DNA of 64,000 bases from Macropodus opercularis (lineage: Eukaryota; Chordata; Actinopteri; Anabantiformes; Osphronemidae): assembly GCA_030770545.1 (NCBI GenBank), contig JAUCMP010000026.1, positions 1,096,501-1,160,500 of the forward strand, read 5' to 3'. A model generated the notes under the pieces. It saw only the letters and a program-made list of their open reading frames with translations. It searched no databases and was not told the DNA's origin. Below, in pieces: positions 38,901 to 47,500 of the stretch (its first letter is position 1; each line of letters starts with the position of its first letter). A program made the position numbers and the translations under genes.

Positions 38901-41900
38901 TACACTAACACACGAGCAGACCTCTGCCGCAGTTTAAAGTGGGACCCTCGGAATGAGGGAGTAACTTTAAAACATCCGTGTGGCAAATAAACTAATAAGC
39001 AGAGCAGACTGAAACAAGCAAGGGTTTCAAATAAGACTGAAGCAAACAAGCAGTGAGGGAGTCATCAGACTGCTCGTCATCCCACATGTCCTCAGGCTCA
39101 CTCACTGCTCTCAGCTACACTTTGCCCAACATTCACATGGCACCACTTCAAATCCTGCTACAAATCAATGTTAGCGAGACAAATCGGACAATCCATATCT
39201 GGACCAGATGAAATGTTTGTTTGTAGTAGACTAGGCATGACAGAGGGACGCTACAGACTCAGCTAACGACTAAAACAACTTTGTGCCACTGTAGAAAACT
39301 GATTTCAGAAAAACCAGATGATGCAGTTATATAAAAATGTGGGTTCGTCACCATCGGGCTCTAGCAGCCTGGGTATCCTCAGCTCTCTCTCTGCAGTGCG
39401 GAAGGCCTCCTCCAGGTTCTGTCTGTTGCTTCTGGTTCGGGCTTTGGACAGATCCACCAGGTCGGGACGCAGAGCGTACAGGACCGCCAGGAACACCACT
39501 CCACTCCTCCAGCTCGCCTTGAAGTCCTTCACATTTATTGAGCAGCCAGCTCTAAAGGAAACAAATCACTTCTTATGACAGATTTACAAAAAGGACACTA
39601 TGCAGCCACATTAGTTTGTCCTGCTGTCTGGTTTAATTAAATTATGTCACATAAGATTCAAAATGTGCGTTTTGTCGTTTAGGGGTTTCTCAATAATTTG
39701 GCACATACACATACAAATGTAACTCTACCCCGCACCACACATGTAAATCTTCAGTTGACCAAATGCTCACTTGTGGCACTGTTCCCGGACCCAGAGCAGC
39801 AGAGCCTTCTTAGCAGAAACCCTGAAACGGGCGTGCAGGGGTGAACCTCTGGGAGGAAGAGGACTGCTGCTGGTCGAGCGGCTTGACAGGGTGGAGCGCG
39901 AGTCCATGCTGGCCAGAGACTCCATGGAGGACTGGCGTGAGTCGAACGATAAGCCGCTGGCCAACTCCTCAATCTACGAAAATCACCGTCACAGTGTTTC
40001 TGTTTCCCACTAATACTGTATTTGCCAACTCAGACTTAATTTGATAATCCTAGATTTTGTTTAACAATAATAATAGTTTATCACTTGTCAACTGATAAAC
40101 TTAATAAAGCTGGAAATGTTGCAGAAAACTGACTATTTATTATTTGGAGGCTTTTTTGACAGGTGTAGGGCACAAATACAACAGATTAAACTCACATGGT
40201 ACTGCAGAATGATTGTCCATATGAGACCTAGGATGATGGATGGCTTGCCATCAATGATGTCAGGAATGTTTATGTTGACTAGTTTGATCTGGGGAGAAAA
40301 CAGAAAACATATTAGCAGAGACATCCTGTATTATGGACGGACGCCACTGTAACGTGTCATTTACCGATTTCTTCTTTAGAAAGGAGAGGGCCTTCTCAAC
40401 GTTGCTTCTGTGCTGAAACATCCCTCGGCCTCTCTCCCGACTCTACAACCAGAGGTTCGGTCAGTTGAGGCCATACAGCTGTTAGCTGGAAACCACGTTA
40501 GCGGCTGAGCGGAACAATGACTTACAATTCTCTGGCCACTCATCACCTCCAGTAGGTCCAGCAGTCTGGAGCCATCCCGAAAGTCACTGAACAGATCGAC
40601 AACCATACACGGAGGCCTCCGCTGTCACAGAAACACACTTTACTTGGTGTTGTTGCTGTTTGGTTCAGATGGCAGAATTAAGAGACGCTTTCTAGGAGGC
40701 AGTATGTAAACGTAACAGCAGGGAAGAAGTGTGTGTTCGTTGTAGTGCCACAGATGTTTTATTCTGCAACGTAATGAAACTGCTGACAGACATCTGTGAA
40801 GCTTGCAACCGACAACCAAAACTAATTTGTTTTGGTGATAAAGCTACAAAAGTTTCTGAGAAAAACATTCTGAAGTTGGGAAATCTTCTCTAGCTGCTGA
40901 CGATTATTTTAGTTTTACTACTGGCTTCTGACAGGCCAGTGGTTTATATGATGGCACAGGCATAAGACAAGGGTATTAACATCACTTTCTTGGAAAGTTG
41001 TGTTATGGTCTGACAACCAGTAGAAAAAAATATTAAACAAGACAATTTGGAGAGGAAACCATTCACATGGGACACAAGGTACTTCCACAATAACAATCCC
41101 AACAGATTGACCGTTAGTCCACAAAGACAACACCCGCTATGATGCCAGTACAGAAAGAAGGGAACACGGTGGCCGGCTCTCCCTCTCGGTCAGTGTTCTC
41201 ATTATGTGACCTGCCGCCGCCTTCACCGTTAAGTGCAGCTGAGCCGAGAACCGACGTGTGTTGGTGAGCAGCGACCTTTCGGAACAACGCTGCCTTTTTC
41301 AATTAGCAATTAAAACGGTCGCATTTTATAAGGTTTCCATCTCTTTTACGAAGCAGGACGAATTCAAACATTTTTTAGGTTTTGATAACTCTATGAGACC
41401 TTTCAGAAGAATTACAACAGCCAGTTGATTGTAAAGTGCCTGACAAATCGATAACAAGGAGATGGACAACAACTTGCATCGTGTCCCTAATATGGATCCT
41501 GCATATTTCAGCGGTAGCAAAATAGCCTTTTATGATTTTTTGACCATGTGCAAAGAGGGAAGAAGATCCAGCATCTGCTACTGAACAAAAGGTATAAAGC
41601 AGTTCAAGTTCAGTTAAAAGATGCATCAGCTAAATTAATATTTTATTATATAAAGATAATAATTCACCCACAGAAAATCACGATCACTGATAAGTGTTCG
41701 TCTTGAAGATGCCCCTGCTTCCATAATATTTGTCATTATCCATATAGTCTGGATGTCTTTACATTAGCACTAATGAGAAGAGACTGCCATTAAAGTCTAC
41801 TCTAATCTGTTCACCTTATTACAGACGTGTTTTATGTATCAAAGAAATATGGGTGTACATGTTAGTGCAGCTGCTGAGCCTCTCAAGCCCTCACACGTTC

Positions 41901-44900
41901 CTGCTGACCTGCATTTTGATTTCAGGTTAGGGAATGGAAATTACTGAGCAGAAGTTATTAAACTATGGCTGGATAACATTTACTTCTTTCTCCCTGAGGG
42001 AAAACTGAGTAATCCGCAGACAGTTTATAAACCTTTGGGAGAGGAAGAGATGGGGAACACGCTCATATTCGCTGTACTAATGTAACCTGAACCTTCAATA
42101 CATTATAGGTCTTTTCATTTCTTAATGGTTTATCCAGCACAGCTAATGATAACAAATGCTAAAAGCTAATATTCCTCCATCACAAACACTGAGCTCTCGG
42201 TTACCTTGGCCAGCTGAGCGTTGACCCAGTTGGTGAAGGTCCGCTTCTGAATCTGTTCTTGTTCCACTGTTGAAGAAACGCACAATGTCAGATTTAATGT
42301 TATCATTCATGCCCAGTAAAATTACAACCACAACAATTGTTTTTTTTAACCAGACAGCGATTTACACCTTTGATATTTTAGTGCCTGAACTACTGTAGCT
42401 ACAAACTAGACGTTCCTCCTTTCTGCTCCGTCGGTACAGCCTGAAGTGCTCAGATACATTAACAGACAGCTTCAAGGCTAATTCTGCCTTACATGCTTAA
42501 CAGCAAGTCACCTCTGGCTGCAGTTCACTGCAGGCTAATGACTCATGTGGAGTATCTAACGATTGCGCTTAATATAAGAAAGTGTTTGCTTCTGTTAATG
42601 TTTTAACATTTCAGCTTGTGGCTTGGCTTTGAAACAGCGAGACAGAAACCTAAAGGTTTTAAGAGATCCAGTTACACTAAACAAGCGGCTCAAGAAATCA
42701 GAGAGCTGTGAAACACCAGGTTGAGTATTTTAAACAGGCCCATCTAATCGCCGTCTCCCACAGTGATGCCATTTCTGTAGCTGTGTAAACCCCAGGGAGT
42801 AATCTGTGCTTTCTCTGTAACTTTAATAAGCAGCAGGTTTAATGGATAGTGTGCATAGTCATTTATTGATTAGCATACCCAGCATGTCATCAGAGGTAAA
42901 TAAGTGAACTCACCAGTGATTGGATCACACATGCTGATTCAGCAGGTATAGTTACCAGATCACTAAACTCTTATGCTATTATCAGCTTAAGCCGAAGGTG
43001 TGTTTGCTGTAAACACACGCTTTGACACGCCGTCCCTAACGTCCACGTCCATGGATGCAAGTAAAGCAAAGCGGATAAAAACGACGACGTGAGATCAGTC
43101 TGCGTATCTCGTCGGAGCAGCTAACGCTCTGCACTCTTCCAGTCTGCAGGGAAGCAGGTGCGATCAGCTGGGCTCCACCTCTTTCAAGTTTGACTACGGA
43201 GCTTCAGGCTTGCCCGAACTAGACCTGCGATTAGCTATGCGTCCTGCAACCTCCTGTCCCGTTTGTGCTGCGTAAGCTGCTAAGTGTGTCAAACTCAAAC
43301 GCTAACAGCACGAGTACTCAGAGAGACGGGAACCAGGATAATGAAGGAAGCATAACCTGGCAGATTTTAGCAGTGCTACTGTCCAAGCATTGCTCTTTAC
43401 GCATTACAACATTATTTTGTTTCATTCATTTTGTTTCTAAAAAGATGTTATACTAAATGTAAACGCTGCTATTTGACGTGTTGTACCAGAGAAAGACGGA
43501 TTTTCATCATATACTGTGACCATGTGAGGTTTTAAAGACTGAAACAATAAGTCTTATCGTGCTTCATGTGAATCTTTTACTAGTGGTGAACTTTATACGC
43601 ATCTTGACCTTCCTACACCTTATATTTGGACACAGTCACCCTAAGGCATCATGTCATAAAAGCAGACTACAGATACCGTGAGGTCTCCTTCTAACAATGG
43701 AAACACCCAACATTCACACCTAATTTGACATTCCTTTATCGTGACCTGCTTCACAAACACAGTTCATACTGAGAAAACAAGGCTTTGACTCATTTAACGA
43801 GCTGGCTTCACACGGGGGAGATGGACTTGCGTCATCCATTCTGCCCATTGCACCAGCTGGACATGACATGGCTGGAAAAAATGTGTAAAAAAGCTTTAAT
43901 AAAAAAACCCTTGTGGAAATGCAGGAAATGTGTGAGTCATGCAATTAGAGTGGGTCGGTGGGGAACGTGCACTGAATCATAGGTGGAAGTGGGTGAATTC
44001 AGAGGACAGCAGCGTGGAGGATAGATGGGGACAAAGGTAGGCATGTACCGAGCAAAAAGAGGAAGCCTCATCAGACTGACAGACACATCCTTAAGCGTCC
44101 ACCCATCCTTAAGGGTTCATCTGTGACCTTGCCTCTGGCACCAGAGAGTCATCAGTAAATTCAACATCTGTACCCAGGTTTGAATTTAAGTGGTACAATG
44201 GAAAGCATTTAGACAAGAACTAAATAATTAACTTTGCTAGTTTACAGTTATAAAAACAGTTTCAAAAGAAAAACATCACATAACACTAGAGAAAATGTGC
44301 AGAACCTTACAGATACACTGACATGTTGTACAGTGAAACTCACGCACAGGACAACCACAGCTGATCACAAGTCAAAAACGCTCTGGCAGCTGCAGCGTTT
44401 GTTATTTCCTCCACCCTCACGCTTTCTCCCTCCAGGTGGTTCTGTGCAATATGACTCATGTCCCAGAGCAGAGCTTCAGTTTCAGCAGGTCAAACCAAGC
44501 ATGAGCTTAAAAAAAATTGAATTAAATAGAATAAAGCCATGAAAGTGAAGCAGGACAGGGCCAGTAGCAGACTAAATCGAGGTCATCAAATTGCTCCCCT
44601 GAGTAATAGAACCATAGAAACTGAGATAAAACAGTGAAATCCAGACGCTGAGCTTTTATTGTTGCTCTTTTATGACCTTGGTCTTTCTCCCTCTCTTTGA
44701 GCACAAACCAGAAAAATGAGTCCTCACAAGTTCAGCTTGAAGTAAATCCGTCATCTACCAAAGCATTTTGCAGAAAGCAATGAAACAAAGCATAAGAAGC
44801 ACTCGATTTAATACCATACAACAATCTAATAAGAAGCTGCAAACCATTTAAAAACGTCATAAAGAAAACACAAAAACTAATATTAATGCGTATAACACAG

Positions 44901-47475
44901 CACTATCATTCATTCATTGTTCCAATCAGTGAGACTGACCCTGTAGCAGCATGTGCACGTTGTCGATGTCCAGGGGGATGGACCCCCTCTCCACCACATC
45001 CTCTCTGGAGTAGAAGTCTGACGACATATTCTCTCATCCACGGCAGCCCAGCATGGCACCACTCTGGAAAAAAAGAAGGAGTAAGTATAGATATCAATAG
45101 GTTTTAACGGCTTTTACAGAGCAGTGAGACACGGCTGGATGAAAAACCCTGGTTGAGCCGTGTCATTAACAAAACTTTCCAAAAACGCCAACCCAAACGA
45201 ATCGCACTGAGCATAAACGCGTCTTTTCACTGAGCCGGCACGTCTTCCTGTGCTGATCACAAACATGAGTGACGCTTGAGAAGAGCAAACAGGTGAGAGA
45301 ACTAAAATAAAACCGTGTGAAATTGCATTACGGCTCAATAACATTTCAGACCAAATGTCAGATTAGGTCGAATAGAAGCAGGTCGTTCATTATAACCTGT
45401 ACGGACTGTGTGAGTAGTATCATGTTTAATCAACTTGCTGTAGTGCATTCACGCCCTAAGCTTCCATTGATACCAGGAGCATGAACGAGTGCAGAGAAAC
45501 ATATCAAACTTCACTATTACATATTTTAATTCTACTGGCAAAAATACTTCTGGCTTGAACAACTCTGGACAAACACTGTAGCTGTTACGCATCTAATGCT
45601 GCAGCAAGAGCAACATGTGCTCAGTTGAAGAACCGAAGCCCTGTCCTTGGACGTCTGTGTGGGCACGTGGACGCACACTGAAATAACCCACGCTCACAGG
45701 TTTATGTGAGGAGCCTTAAACCACTCTATCATGGCATTTGAGCTATCCCAAGGCTTCACGTCAGCTGTGGGAGGACTGACCGGAAAGAGGAGGGAGGGTG
45801 GGGGGTGGACAAAGGACAAAGACAGACATAGAGGACCACAGCGTTTTATAGAGTCAATAACAATAACAGATACTACTAATAAAAACTAACTGTGCAGAGC
45901 TGTTAATGGAACAGAAGGGCCTTTTTAGAATACTTTGTAAAAAAAGAGAATGAAACATGCTGCAGATAGAAAAAGGTTTATTGGAGGAGAACGGACGGAG
46001 GTTTTGGTGGGAAGAGTAAGTAAAGCAAAGAAGTTAAGATAGAAATATAAAAGATAAAGATAAAAGTTTGAAAAAGAAGAAAGGATTCCAGGGGGACAGA
46101 GTGTAACACAAAGATTAGGACTACATGACAGAGAGACGAGTGACAGCCAGCGTGAGCAGAGTCACGAGTCGCTCCGCTCAGCTCTAATTGTAGCAACAAG
46201 GCGGAGCATCACATCATCCAGAGCTTTGGAAAGTGGGCAGGGAGGGGGCAAGGCCGAAGCCCCCGACAGATGCAATTAAAACGCAGGTTTGCAATTAAGG
46301 TGCAAACAAAACGAACAGTTGTACAAGTTAAATTCCAGTAACTTGTGTATAGAGGATTAATTGTGCTATGTGAGCATGTGGCTGAAAACTGTTGTGACTC
46401 TGCAACAACAACACTCTCTCATTAACGCTCTGAATGATTTGCAGCGTGTCTTTGTACTGTGTGTGAGCGCAGGCAGTAAATCAATAGAGTCTCTGCTGCT
46501 GAACCTGTCTCACAGTCACACCCTGATGACATGACAATGGCACAGAGGAGAGTCAATCGCTGCTTTCATTAGACCGTAAACGACACAGGTCAGTTCAGGA
46601 CAGGTAACAAACAGGCACTTTAACATGCATCACGTCTGGGCGTCATCTTCACATTACAGTAGCATCACTGAGACCTGGCTCACGTGAGTTTTAGCTTCTC
46701 CAGCGCTTTGCTTTGACAAACAAAGAGCAATAATTTGTGCTGCTGTCCAGACATCAAAAAGTCACTGACACTCCTTTGCTACTTAACGTCTCCTCCAAAA
46801 TGACAGGTGTTAGTCACGGTCCCGGCCCAGTTTTTCCTGATGGGCCATCATTAGACCTTAGTCACTGTTCACCAGATGACTGCACCGATGAAGACGCAGA
46901 GAGAAGCAGCACCTCCACTACCACAACTATTAAACTTTGACAGTTCTGCACATTGCGCGTAATAACAGCCCCGTAACGACCCTTTTTGTGTTTCTGCTGT
47001 TCTGGTACCAAGTGCTACAAAGTGCAACCCCTTTGCAGGAATGTGAGATAGTGTTGGTGTTACGAAGCCGTCAGACCCAAAATAGCAGCAGGGGACACTT
47101 GTAGTTCAGCCATATGATCAGTCCTTGAAGGAGACCAGAGGACGTTTTAATAGCAGATAAAAACGTGGCCCTGTCCATGACATGAACGGGGAAGGCAGCA
47201 GAGCCAAGCCGGACGCCTGGGACGGGTTACGGCTGGACTGCGAACCTCACCAGCAACCGGCTCAGTCCAAACCCACCGCGCTGCGCACAGCTGCAGACAC
47301 AACTCGCCACACAAAAGCATGACAACGAGTTCCTTGTACTTACGCAGCAAAAGAACGAGGTGCAGGCAATGACGTCCAACGTGAATCGCCGCCGCCGGCG
47401 GAGACGAACCGCTCTGACAGACCTGGAGTCCGCAGAGCTGCGGGACGGGCCGGGCTGTCACCGGAGAAGCCAGAG
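122..47475 (-). CDS. syne2: syne2 (nesprin-2), whole gene span in window, 3' end truncated by window edge
   Basis: Giant nuclear-envelope spectrin-repeat protein. Known family role: the N-terminal paired CH domains bind F-actin, the spectrin rod spans the cytoplasm, and a C-terminal KASH peptide (not in this window) anchors it in the outer nuclear membrane to SUN proteins. I joined 68 coding exons on the minus strand with GT-AG borders. All phases agree and the coding total is 27,660 nt (9,220 codons) with no stop. The resemblance is to nesprin-2 rather than nesprin-1: GNFLIESTDPQTSKSLAEEL, ACFSEAGSLAQTEHHLEAL, QASYMGKDNL and LKMKYSDM all have counterparts I remember in human SYNE2 in the same order, and gphb5 and kcnh5 lie next to it. 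Without the two giant exons the partial product is about 4,575 residues, close to the matching human part plus extra spectrin repeats. Which teleost copy (a or b) cannot be told. The noncoding first exon (47344 to about 47475) is inferred. Confidence 0.93.
1382..1417. repeat. (GT)n microsatellite
   Basis: About 17 uninterrupted GT dinucleotides in the intron between syne2 exons 66 and 67. It gives rise to spurious open frames of alternating Cys-Val or His-Thr on the two strands. Confidence 0.97.
2764..2790. repeat. Short AAGT tetranucleotide repeat
   Basis: Tandem aagt units just downstream (3') of syne2 exon 63 on the gene strand. On the plus strand they look like serial GTAAGT donors, but the gene is on the minus strand, so they are not splice sites for it. 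Confidence 0.8.
3195..5684 (-). CDS. syne2: syne2 exons 61-62: long multi-repeat spectrin exon and its 3' partner
   Basis: Exon 61 is 3620-5684 (2,065 bp) and exon 62 is 3195-3529. Together they encode about 800 residues of heptad-rich spectrin rod, from SPEQSRVEEAEQICSLQRSI to the end of exon 62 (VEQLQENILSQLLVKMSTLQ, then GHARLEGLS). Several repeats are fused into one exon without introns, unlike the exon-per-repeat array upstream. The intron between them is only 90 bp and has no stop in frame (separate entry). W at helix-A positions (LQEKWRGLERAV, RWERETKELQQGLQ, LDSWIIAHLHREAS, LLYQWIPQE) marks successive repeats. Confidence 0.9.
3530..3619 (-). other. 90-bp stop-free intron with CA/TA repeats
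   Basis: The donor is ATG/GTATGT at 3620/3619 and the acceptor is TTTCTCACCCAG ending at 3530. The interval is exactly 30 codons, carries no stop in the frame of its flanking exons, and consists of alternating Cys/Val/Tyr then Leu/Tyr/Met codons (VCVYMCVCLCVYIIYNFLLY). Retention would add a hydrophobic 30-residue segment without disturbing frame. The consensus splice sites and a low-complexity origin argue that it is an intron that happens to be open. Confidence 0.75.
5757..6591 (-). CDS. syne2: syne2 exons 58-60: return to spectrin-type rod
   Basis: Exons: 6379-6591, 6098-6253 and 5757-5998. Exon 58 starts PGGYDAGKMSPES and is acidic (GEVTHEALLPTDLNKEEADV) before turning helical (MFTEIQEHTAQLFE). 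Exon 59 reads VKHQEDAPEALITSASDLDG and exon 60 LLSQLSGADASNRESVEHMG then a helix with QWRDAAQDVAAVIQSKE. Exon 60 has tandem CAGCAG at its acceptor, so the start may be 5998 or 5995, adding or dropping one Gln. Exon 60 ends two bases into a codon that exon 61 completes as Thr. Confidence 0.85.
6713..16951 (-). CDS. syne2: syne2 exon 57: giant 10.2-kb exon (3,413 codons) with tandem-repeat array
   Basis: The exon starts after TGTTTTAAG and begins ELYKRSEQNQPDMQ; it ends GFSLPQ at CAG/GTAAGA. Phase is 0 at both ends and there is no stop in 10,239 bp. Composition is Glu, Lys, Ser, Thr, Pro and Val rich with almost no Trp or Tyr, so it should be largely disordered. Layout in protein order: about 240 residues of unique charged sequence, twelve near-identical repeats (plus coordinates 16230 down to 10338), then about 1,210 residues containing an older decayed repeat. 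The place in the rod matches a short non-spectrin stretch after SILKSKRS in human nesprin-2 (from memory), so a small linker seems to have ballooned here. No known domain is recognised. The frame, symmetric phases and flanking exons argue for real coding; whether most transcripts include it is unknown. Confidence 0.87.
7160..9250 (-). repeat. Older, diverged coding repeat family in the C-terminal part of exon 57
   Basis: Four degenerate copies are visible by eye. The first motif type appears as TEFIEINFSEQETIQP (about 9190-9245), TEFIEISLYEEDILKSEE (about 8750-8815), LTEINEQDTAKPT (about 7815-7865) and TEFKQMHLSKQDRVQPSE (about 7165-7245). A second motif follows each of the first two at about 100-150 bp: IEKIHVRPEVCILQLDV (about 9040-9100) and VQKIHVEREVCGIE (about 8595-8650). 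Related blocks are VIVQLDKPAGQEEDEHISV (about 8075-8145) and IEKILKEDDVCALQLDIATG (about 7440-7510). Spacing is irregular, about 450-650 bp, and identity is low. This is a separate family from the young array and much older. Confidence 0.65.
10338..16230 (-). repeat. 12-copy coding tandem array with 1,518-bp higher-order unit
   Basis: Anchoring on ttggt(t/a)tctctcaaacca on the plus strand gives twelve copies at 10551, 11082, 11610, 12069, 12600, 13128, 13587, 14118, 14646, 15105, 15636 and 16095. The spacings are 531, 528, 459 three times over, then 531 and 459. Three sub-repeat types (177, 176 and 153 codons) form a 506-codon unit repeated three times, plus a fourth partial unit lacking the 528-bp member. 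The 459-bp type lacks a 23-codon block containing AHVDSNKIGKEATSIVQAV. The 531-bp type carries KPDSQITDAVVEKSKV in place of QSITDDDAIVEQTKA. Conserved blocks are VELGKVSPPKRKSKGLKRSP, EPVRQKSLEEPAAVGLR, KLSMKSKSLDVSSSLEPVSI and EEEELSPTTAMS. Equivalent 320-bp stretches one period apart translate identically or with a single change. Confidence 0.97.
17044..19433 (-). CDS. syne2: syne2 exons 50-56: spectrin repeats before the giant exon
   Basis: Exons: 19217-19433, 19015-19113, 18732-18896, 18053-18400, 17784-17920, 17416-17545 and 17044-17217. They encode ordinary rod helices, for example TLHSTINTLK joined to ALLQTVDREQREMKELDTAM across exons 52/53, a pattern of one continuous C-helix. Exon 52 ends at AAG/GTTGGA rather than at later GTs because only this gives the in-phase, helix-continuous join. 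Exon 56 (DGEKLQVSLQEALAHQKFLK and DLFEKLEKDVLVTLRDAEVK) leads into exon 57 with no phase shift. The 331-bp intron 18401-18731 contains a short TA run near 18604 and nothing else. Confidence 0.88.
19608..22804 (-). CDS. syne2: syne2 exons 42-49: tandem array of seven paralogous spectrin-repeat units
   Basis: Exons: 22481-22804, 22042-22374, 21663-21950, 21190-21417 with 20923-21039, 20437-20763, 19927-20271 and 19608-19786. Each unit opens with the same block: ILSSQPMGDSKLMNLRSQSQ, LSSLPEGESKLQNLKKQCQ, ILNSKPEGQTKLLRLKEQ, ILGSRPEGDCKVNNLRRRGQ, IMRSKTEGESRLQELKRKAQ, ILSCKPEGDAKLTELRRKSQ, ILSLKANGDGQVTELKRRAK. After about 30 residues each carries a W-x-x-V/A-L-x-x-A helix, most then have a second W about 60 residues later, and several end K/RLQ-A/T-A-Q. 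All units start in phase 0. Human nesprin-2, as I recall, has one unit of this kind (LLKPEGDARIE), so this is local exon duplication. The last unit is cut short and continues into exon 50. Confidence 0.9.
22905..26861 (-). CDS. syne2: syne2 exons 30-41: central spectrin repeats
   Basis: Exons: 26266-26861 (596 bp), 26011-26166, 25703-25853, 25358-25516, 24863-25030, 24669-24770, 24378-24578, 24095-24302, 23898-24010, 23606-23808, 23373-23480 and 22905-23178. This stretch gives the strongest assignment to nesprin-2. GLKEPTLPAVQHG (exon 30), QTIGDQASYMGKDNLQRTIS (exon 32), DTWLDVTEKTDSYMDNL across exons 33/34 and SQEAPLELQVIET across exons 35/36 follow the remembered human order with near-identical spacing. 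Helical heptads with Trp at conserved A-helix positions (W in exons 34, 38, 39, 40) support three-helix spectrin folds. Intron 25031-25357 (327 bp) holds nothing else. Confidence 0.9.
27066..29436 (-). CDS. syne2: syne2 exons 23-29: spectrin repeats after the Q-rich module
   Basis: Exons: 29302-29436, 28904-29029, 28163-28356, 27921-28002, 27668-27768, 27467-27587 and 27066-27356. Exon 23 (ETLRTLDPELLEEFLRAAKG) and exon 25 (ACFSEAGSLAQTEHHLEALK) continue the rod. Exon 25 closely matches a human nesprin-2 segment in order and sequence. Exons 26-27 encode a short non-helical, Lys/Val-rich linker (VPQVTVKTDSVERKEVQKQV). Exon 26 has a second good acceptor 18 bp downstream (start 27984) that keeps the frame. 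The 547-bp intron 28357-28903 is AT-rich with no other signal. Confidence 0.87.
29655..33350 (-). CDS. syne2: syne2 exon 22: giant Gln/Pro-rich exon (1,232 codons)
   Basis: A single exon of 3,696 bp, bounded by TTTACAG/GAAGCT on the 5' side and GAG/GTATTG on the 3' side, phase 0 at both ends. It opens with EAVGMLSSLGARRDRSRSPA, then becomes dominated by Gln, Pro, Thr, Ser and His: long runs of Q-x-Q and PQPQ pairs, with very few aromatic or hydrophobic residues and almost no predicted helix except the last 60 residues. It ends in a normal nesprin helix (AKAQALARNGFEEAKHCLQE then HILEAIGVFKDKRISPEQLS). A decapeptide minisatellite sits at about codons 496-620. Human nesprin-2, as I remember it, has nothing comparable here. 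The product is expected to be disordered and prion-like in composition (inference). Frame and flanking phases make it genuinely coding; expression of the whole exon is untested. Confidence 0.85.
31489..31866 (-). repeat. 30-bp coding minisatellite (decapeptide repeat) in exon 22
   Basis: The plus strand shows gaggctgcggcatcgtctga followed by gggtgtcctt or gggtggcctt, repeated head to tail. There are 11 occurrences of the core ggctgcggcatcgtctga, with two interspersed shorter 18-bp units (ttgagtctgagggtggcc type) near each end. Translated on the minus strand it is a PQGHPQTMPQ decapeptide array. Units are almost identical apart from a G/T switch in one codon (His side), so copy number is probably polymorphic. 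The unit keeps the frame, since 30 and 18 are both divisible by 3. Confidence 0.95.
33451..36972 (-). CDS. syne2: syne2 exons 10-21: N-terminal spectrin-type repeats
   Basis: Exons: 36859-36972, 36643-36780, 36274-36438, 36073-36185, 35634-35802, 35303-35399, 34997-35196, 34457-34621, 34185-34322, 33982-34083, 33696-33875 and 33451-33609. The joined frame reads through helical, heptad-rich segments typical of degenerate nesprin spectrin repeats. Anchors for nesprin-2 are LREAWDGLAEK (exon 11), VPVDKMDELKRRF across exons 13/14, SPEAVRVLLQEWH (exon 14) and the exon 17 run GNFLIESTDPQTSKSLAEEL followed by RRLNMNW. Exon 21 ends in an Ala/Gln-rich helix (MQDKVRAAVAQSQ) directly before the giant Q-rich exon. 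Introns are short (80-510 bp); the 34622-34996 intron (375 bp) holds nothing notable. Confidence 0.88.
36973..38178 (-). other. syne2 intron 9 (1.2 kb)
   Basis: AT-rich intronic sequence between the Pro-rich cassette and exon 10. I see no open frame with splice signals, no RNA gene and no clear repeat. Confidence 0.6.
38179..38268 (-). CDS. syne2: syne2 exon 9: 30-residue Pro-rich cassette
   Basis: The exon is 90 bp, phase 0 at both ends, with acceptor TTTTCTAG and donor CAG/GTAGAC. It encodes TQYLTPPKTPSPVNLPVHYT then PAITASPLRQ, between the CH2 tail (exon 8) and the first spectrin-type helix (exon 10). Exons 8 and 10 join in frame without it, so it can be a skipped cassette. It carries three TP/SP sites (TPPKTPSP). 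The isolated position in a 1.8-kb gap between exons 8 and 10 fits alternative use. The call rests on splice signals, phase and composition only; I know of no named domain. Confidence 0.7.
38739..39973 (-). CDS. syne2: syne2 exons 6-8: Ser-rich linker and second CH domain
   Basis: Exon 6 is 39771-39973: it finishes CH1 with IEELASGLSF, then gives a Ser/Arg-rich linker (SRQSSMESLASMDSRSTLSS and SSPLPPRGSP), and starts CH2 with ARFRVSAKKALLLWVREQC. Exon 7 is 39352-39551, with NVKDFKASWRSGVVFLAVLY, ALRPDLVDL, NLEEAFRTAERELRIPRLLE. Exon 8 is 38739-38839, with DVDVRDPDEKSIMTYVAQFL and QYSRDLPGPEEEMQ. The phases are 2/1, 1/2 and 0. DPDEKSIMTYVAQFLQYS is a diagnostic end of a type-2 CH domain in nesprins. 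The Ser-rich linker offers several phosphorylatable Ser residues between the two CH domains (inference). The 0.5-kb intron at 38840-39351 shows nothing else. Confidence 0.92.
40196..42266 (-). CDS. syne2: syne2 exons 2-5: first calponin-homology (actin-binding) domain
   Basis: Exon 2 is 42205-42266 (EQEQIQKRTFTNWVNAQLAK), exon 3 is 40526-40621 (CMVVDLFSDFRDGSRLLDLL, then EVMSGQRI), exon 4 is 40365-40442 (GMFQHRSNVEKALSFLKKKS), and exon 5 is 40196-40288 (IKLVNINIPDIIDGKPSIIL, then GLIWTIILQYH). These are the classical CH blocks: the leading KRTFTNW actin-contact helix, the DLF..F.DG..LLDLLE core, the N-[VI]-..ALSFL helix, and KLVNI..DI.DG.P..ILGLIWTII. All key positions are present, so CH1 looks intact. 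Exon 4 could use either of two close AGs; the one at 40443-40444 keeps phase 0. The 1.6-kb intron between exons 2 and 3 holds no further coding signal that I can see. Confidence 0.92.
40622..42204 (-). other. syne2 intron 2 (1.6 kb)
   Basis: Separates exon 2 from exon 3 inside CH1. Only scattered short open frames are present, none with splice signals or recognisable protein sequence. Confidence 0.6.
42267..44939 (-). other. syne2 intron 1 (2.7 kb)
   Basis: First intron within the coding region. No coding exon or RNA gene is recognisable. A first intron of this size could hold enhancers, but I see no motif cluster that I would defend. Confidence 0.55.
44940..45063 (-). CDS. syne2: syne2 exon 1: start codon and N-terminus
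   Basis: The acceptor is a long T tract ending CCAG at 45064-45066 and the donor GTCAGT follows 44940. The start ATG is at 45027-45025 and gives 29 codons, beginning MSSDFYSRED and ending NVHMLLQ, plus one base. The split codon joins exon 2 as VEQEQIQKRTF, which aligns with the LQAEQEDTQ region just before CH1 in nesprin-2. This frame agreement decides the start. Two earlier ATGs lie in the same exon: one opens a six-codon upstream ORF ending before the start, the other opens a different overlapping frame. Both could lower translation of the main frame. A 5' UTR exon further right is therefore required. Confidence 0.85.
45064..47343 (-). other. syne2 5' UTR intron (2.3 kb, inferred)
   Basis: Lies between the first coding exon acceptor (45064-45066) and the proposed noncoding exon donor at 47343. 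It contains a purine-rich patch near 45785-45815 and no recognisable gene. Confidence 0.5.
47344..47475 (-). other. syne2: Candidate syne2 noncoding first exon
   Basis: GC-rich block whose minus-strand 3' end reads TTGCTGC/GTAAGT (donor at 47343-47338), a strong donor. About 30 bp upstream of the proposed 5' end is a TATA-like element. Coding exon 1 needs an upstream exon because it begins with a good acceptor. The 5' end is inferred from the TATA position, not seen. Confidence 0.45.
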
Positions 47476-47500
47476 CCTCGCCGGGGCCGGGCGAGACGCT

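Noticed and set aside
1..47475. syne1 (nesprin-1) or calmin as the gene identity
   Set aside because: Calmin has no long spectrin rod. Many blocks match nesprin-2 in order better than nesprin-1, and the gphb5/kcnh5 neighbourhood fits SYNE2.
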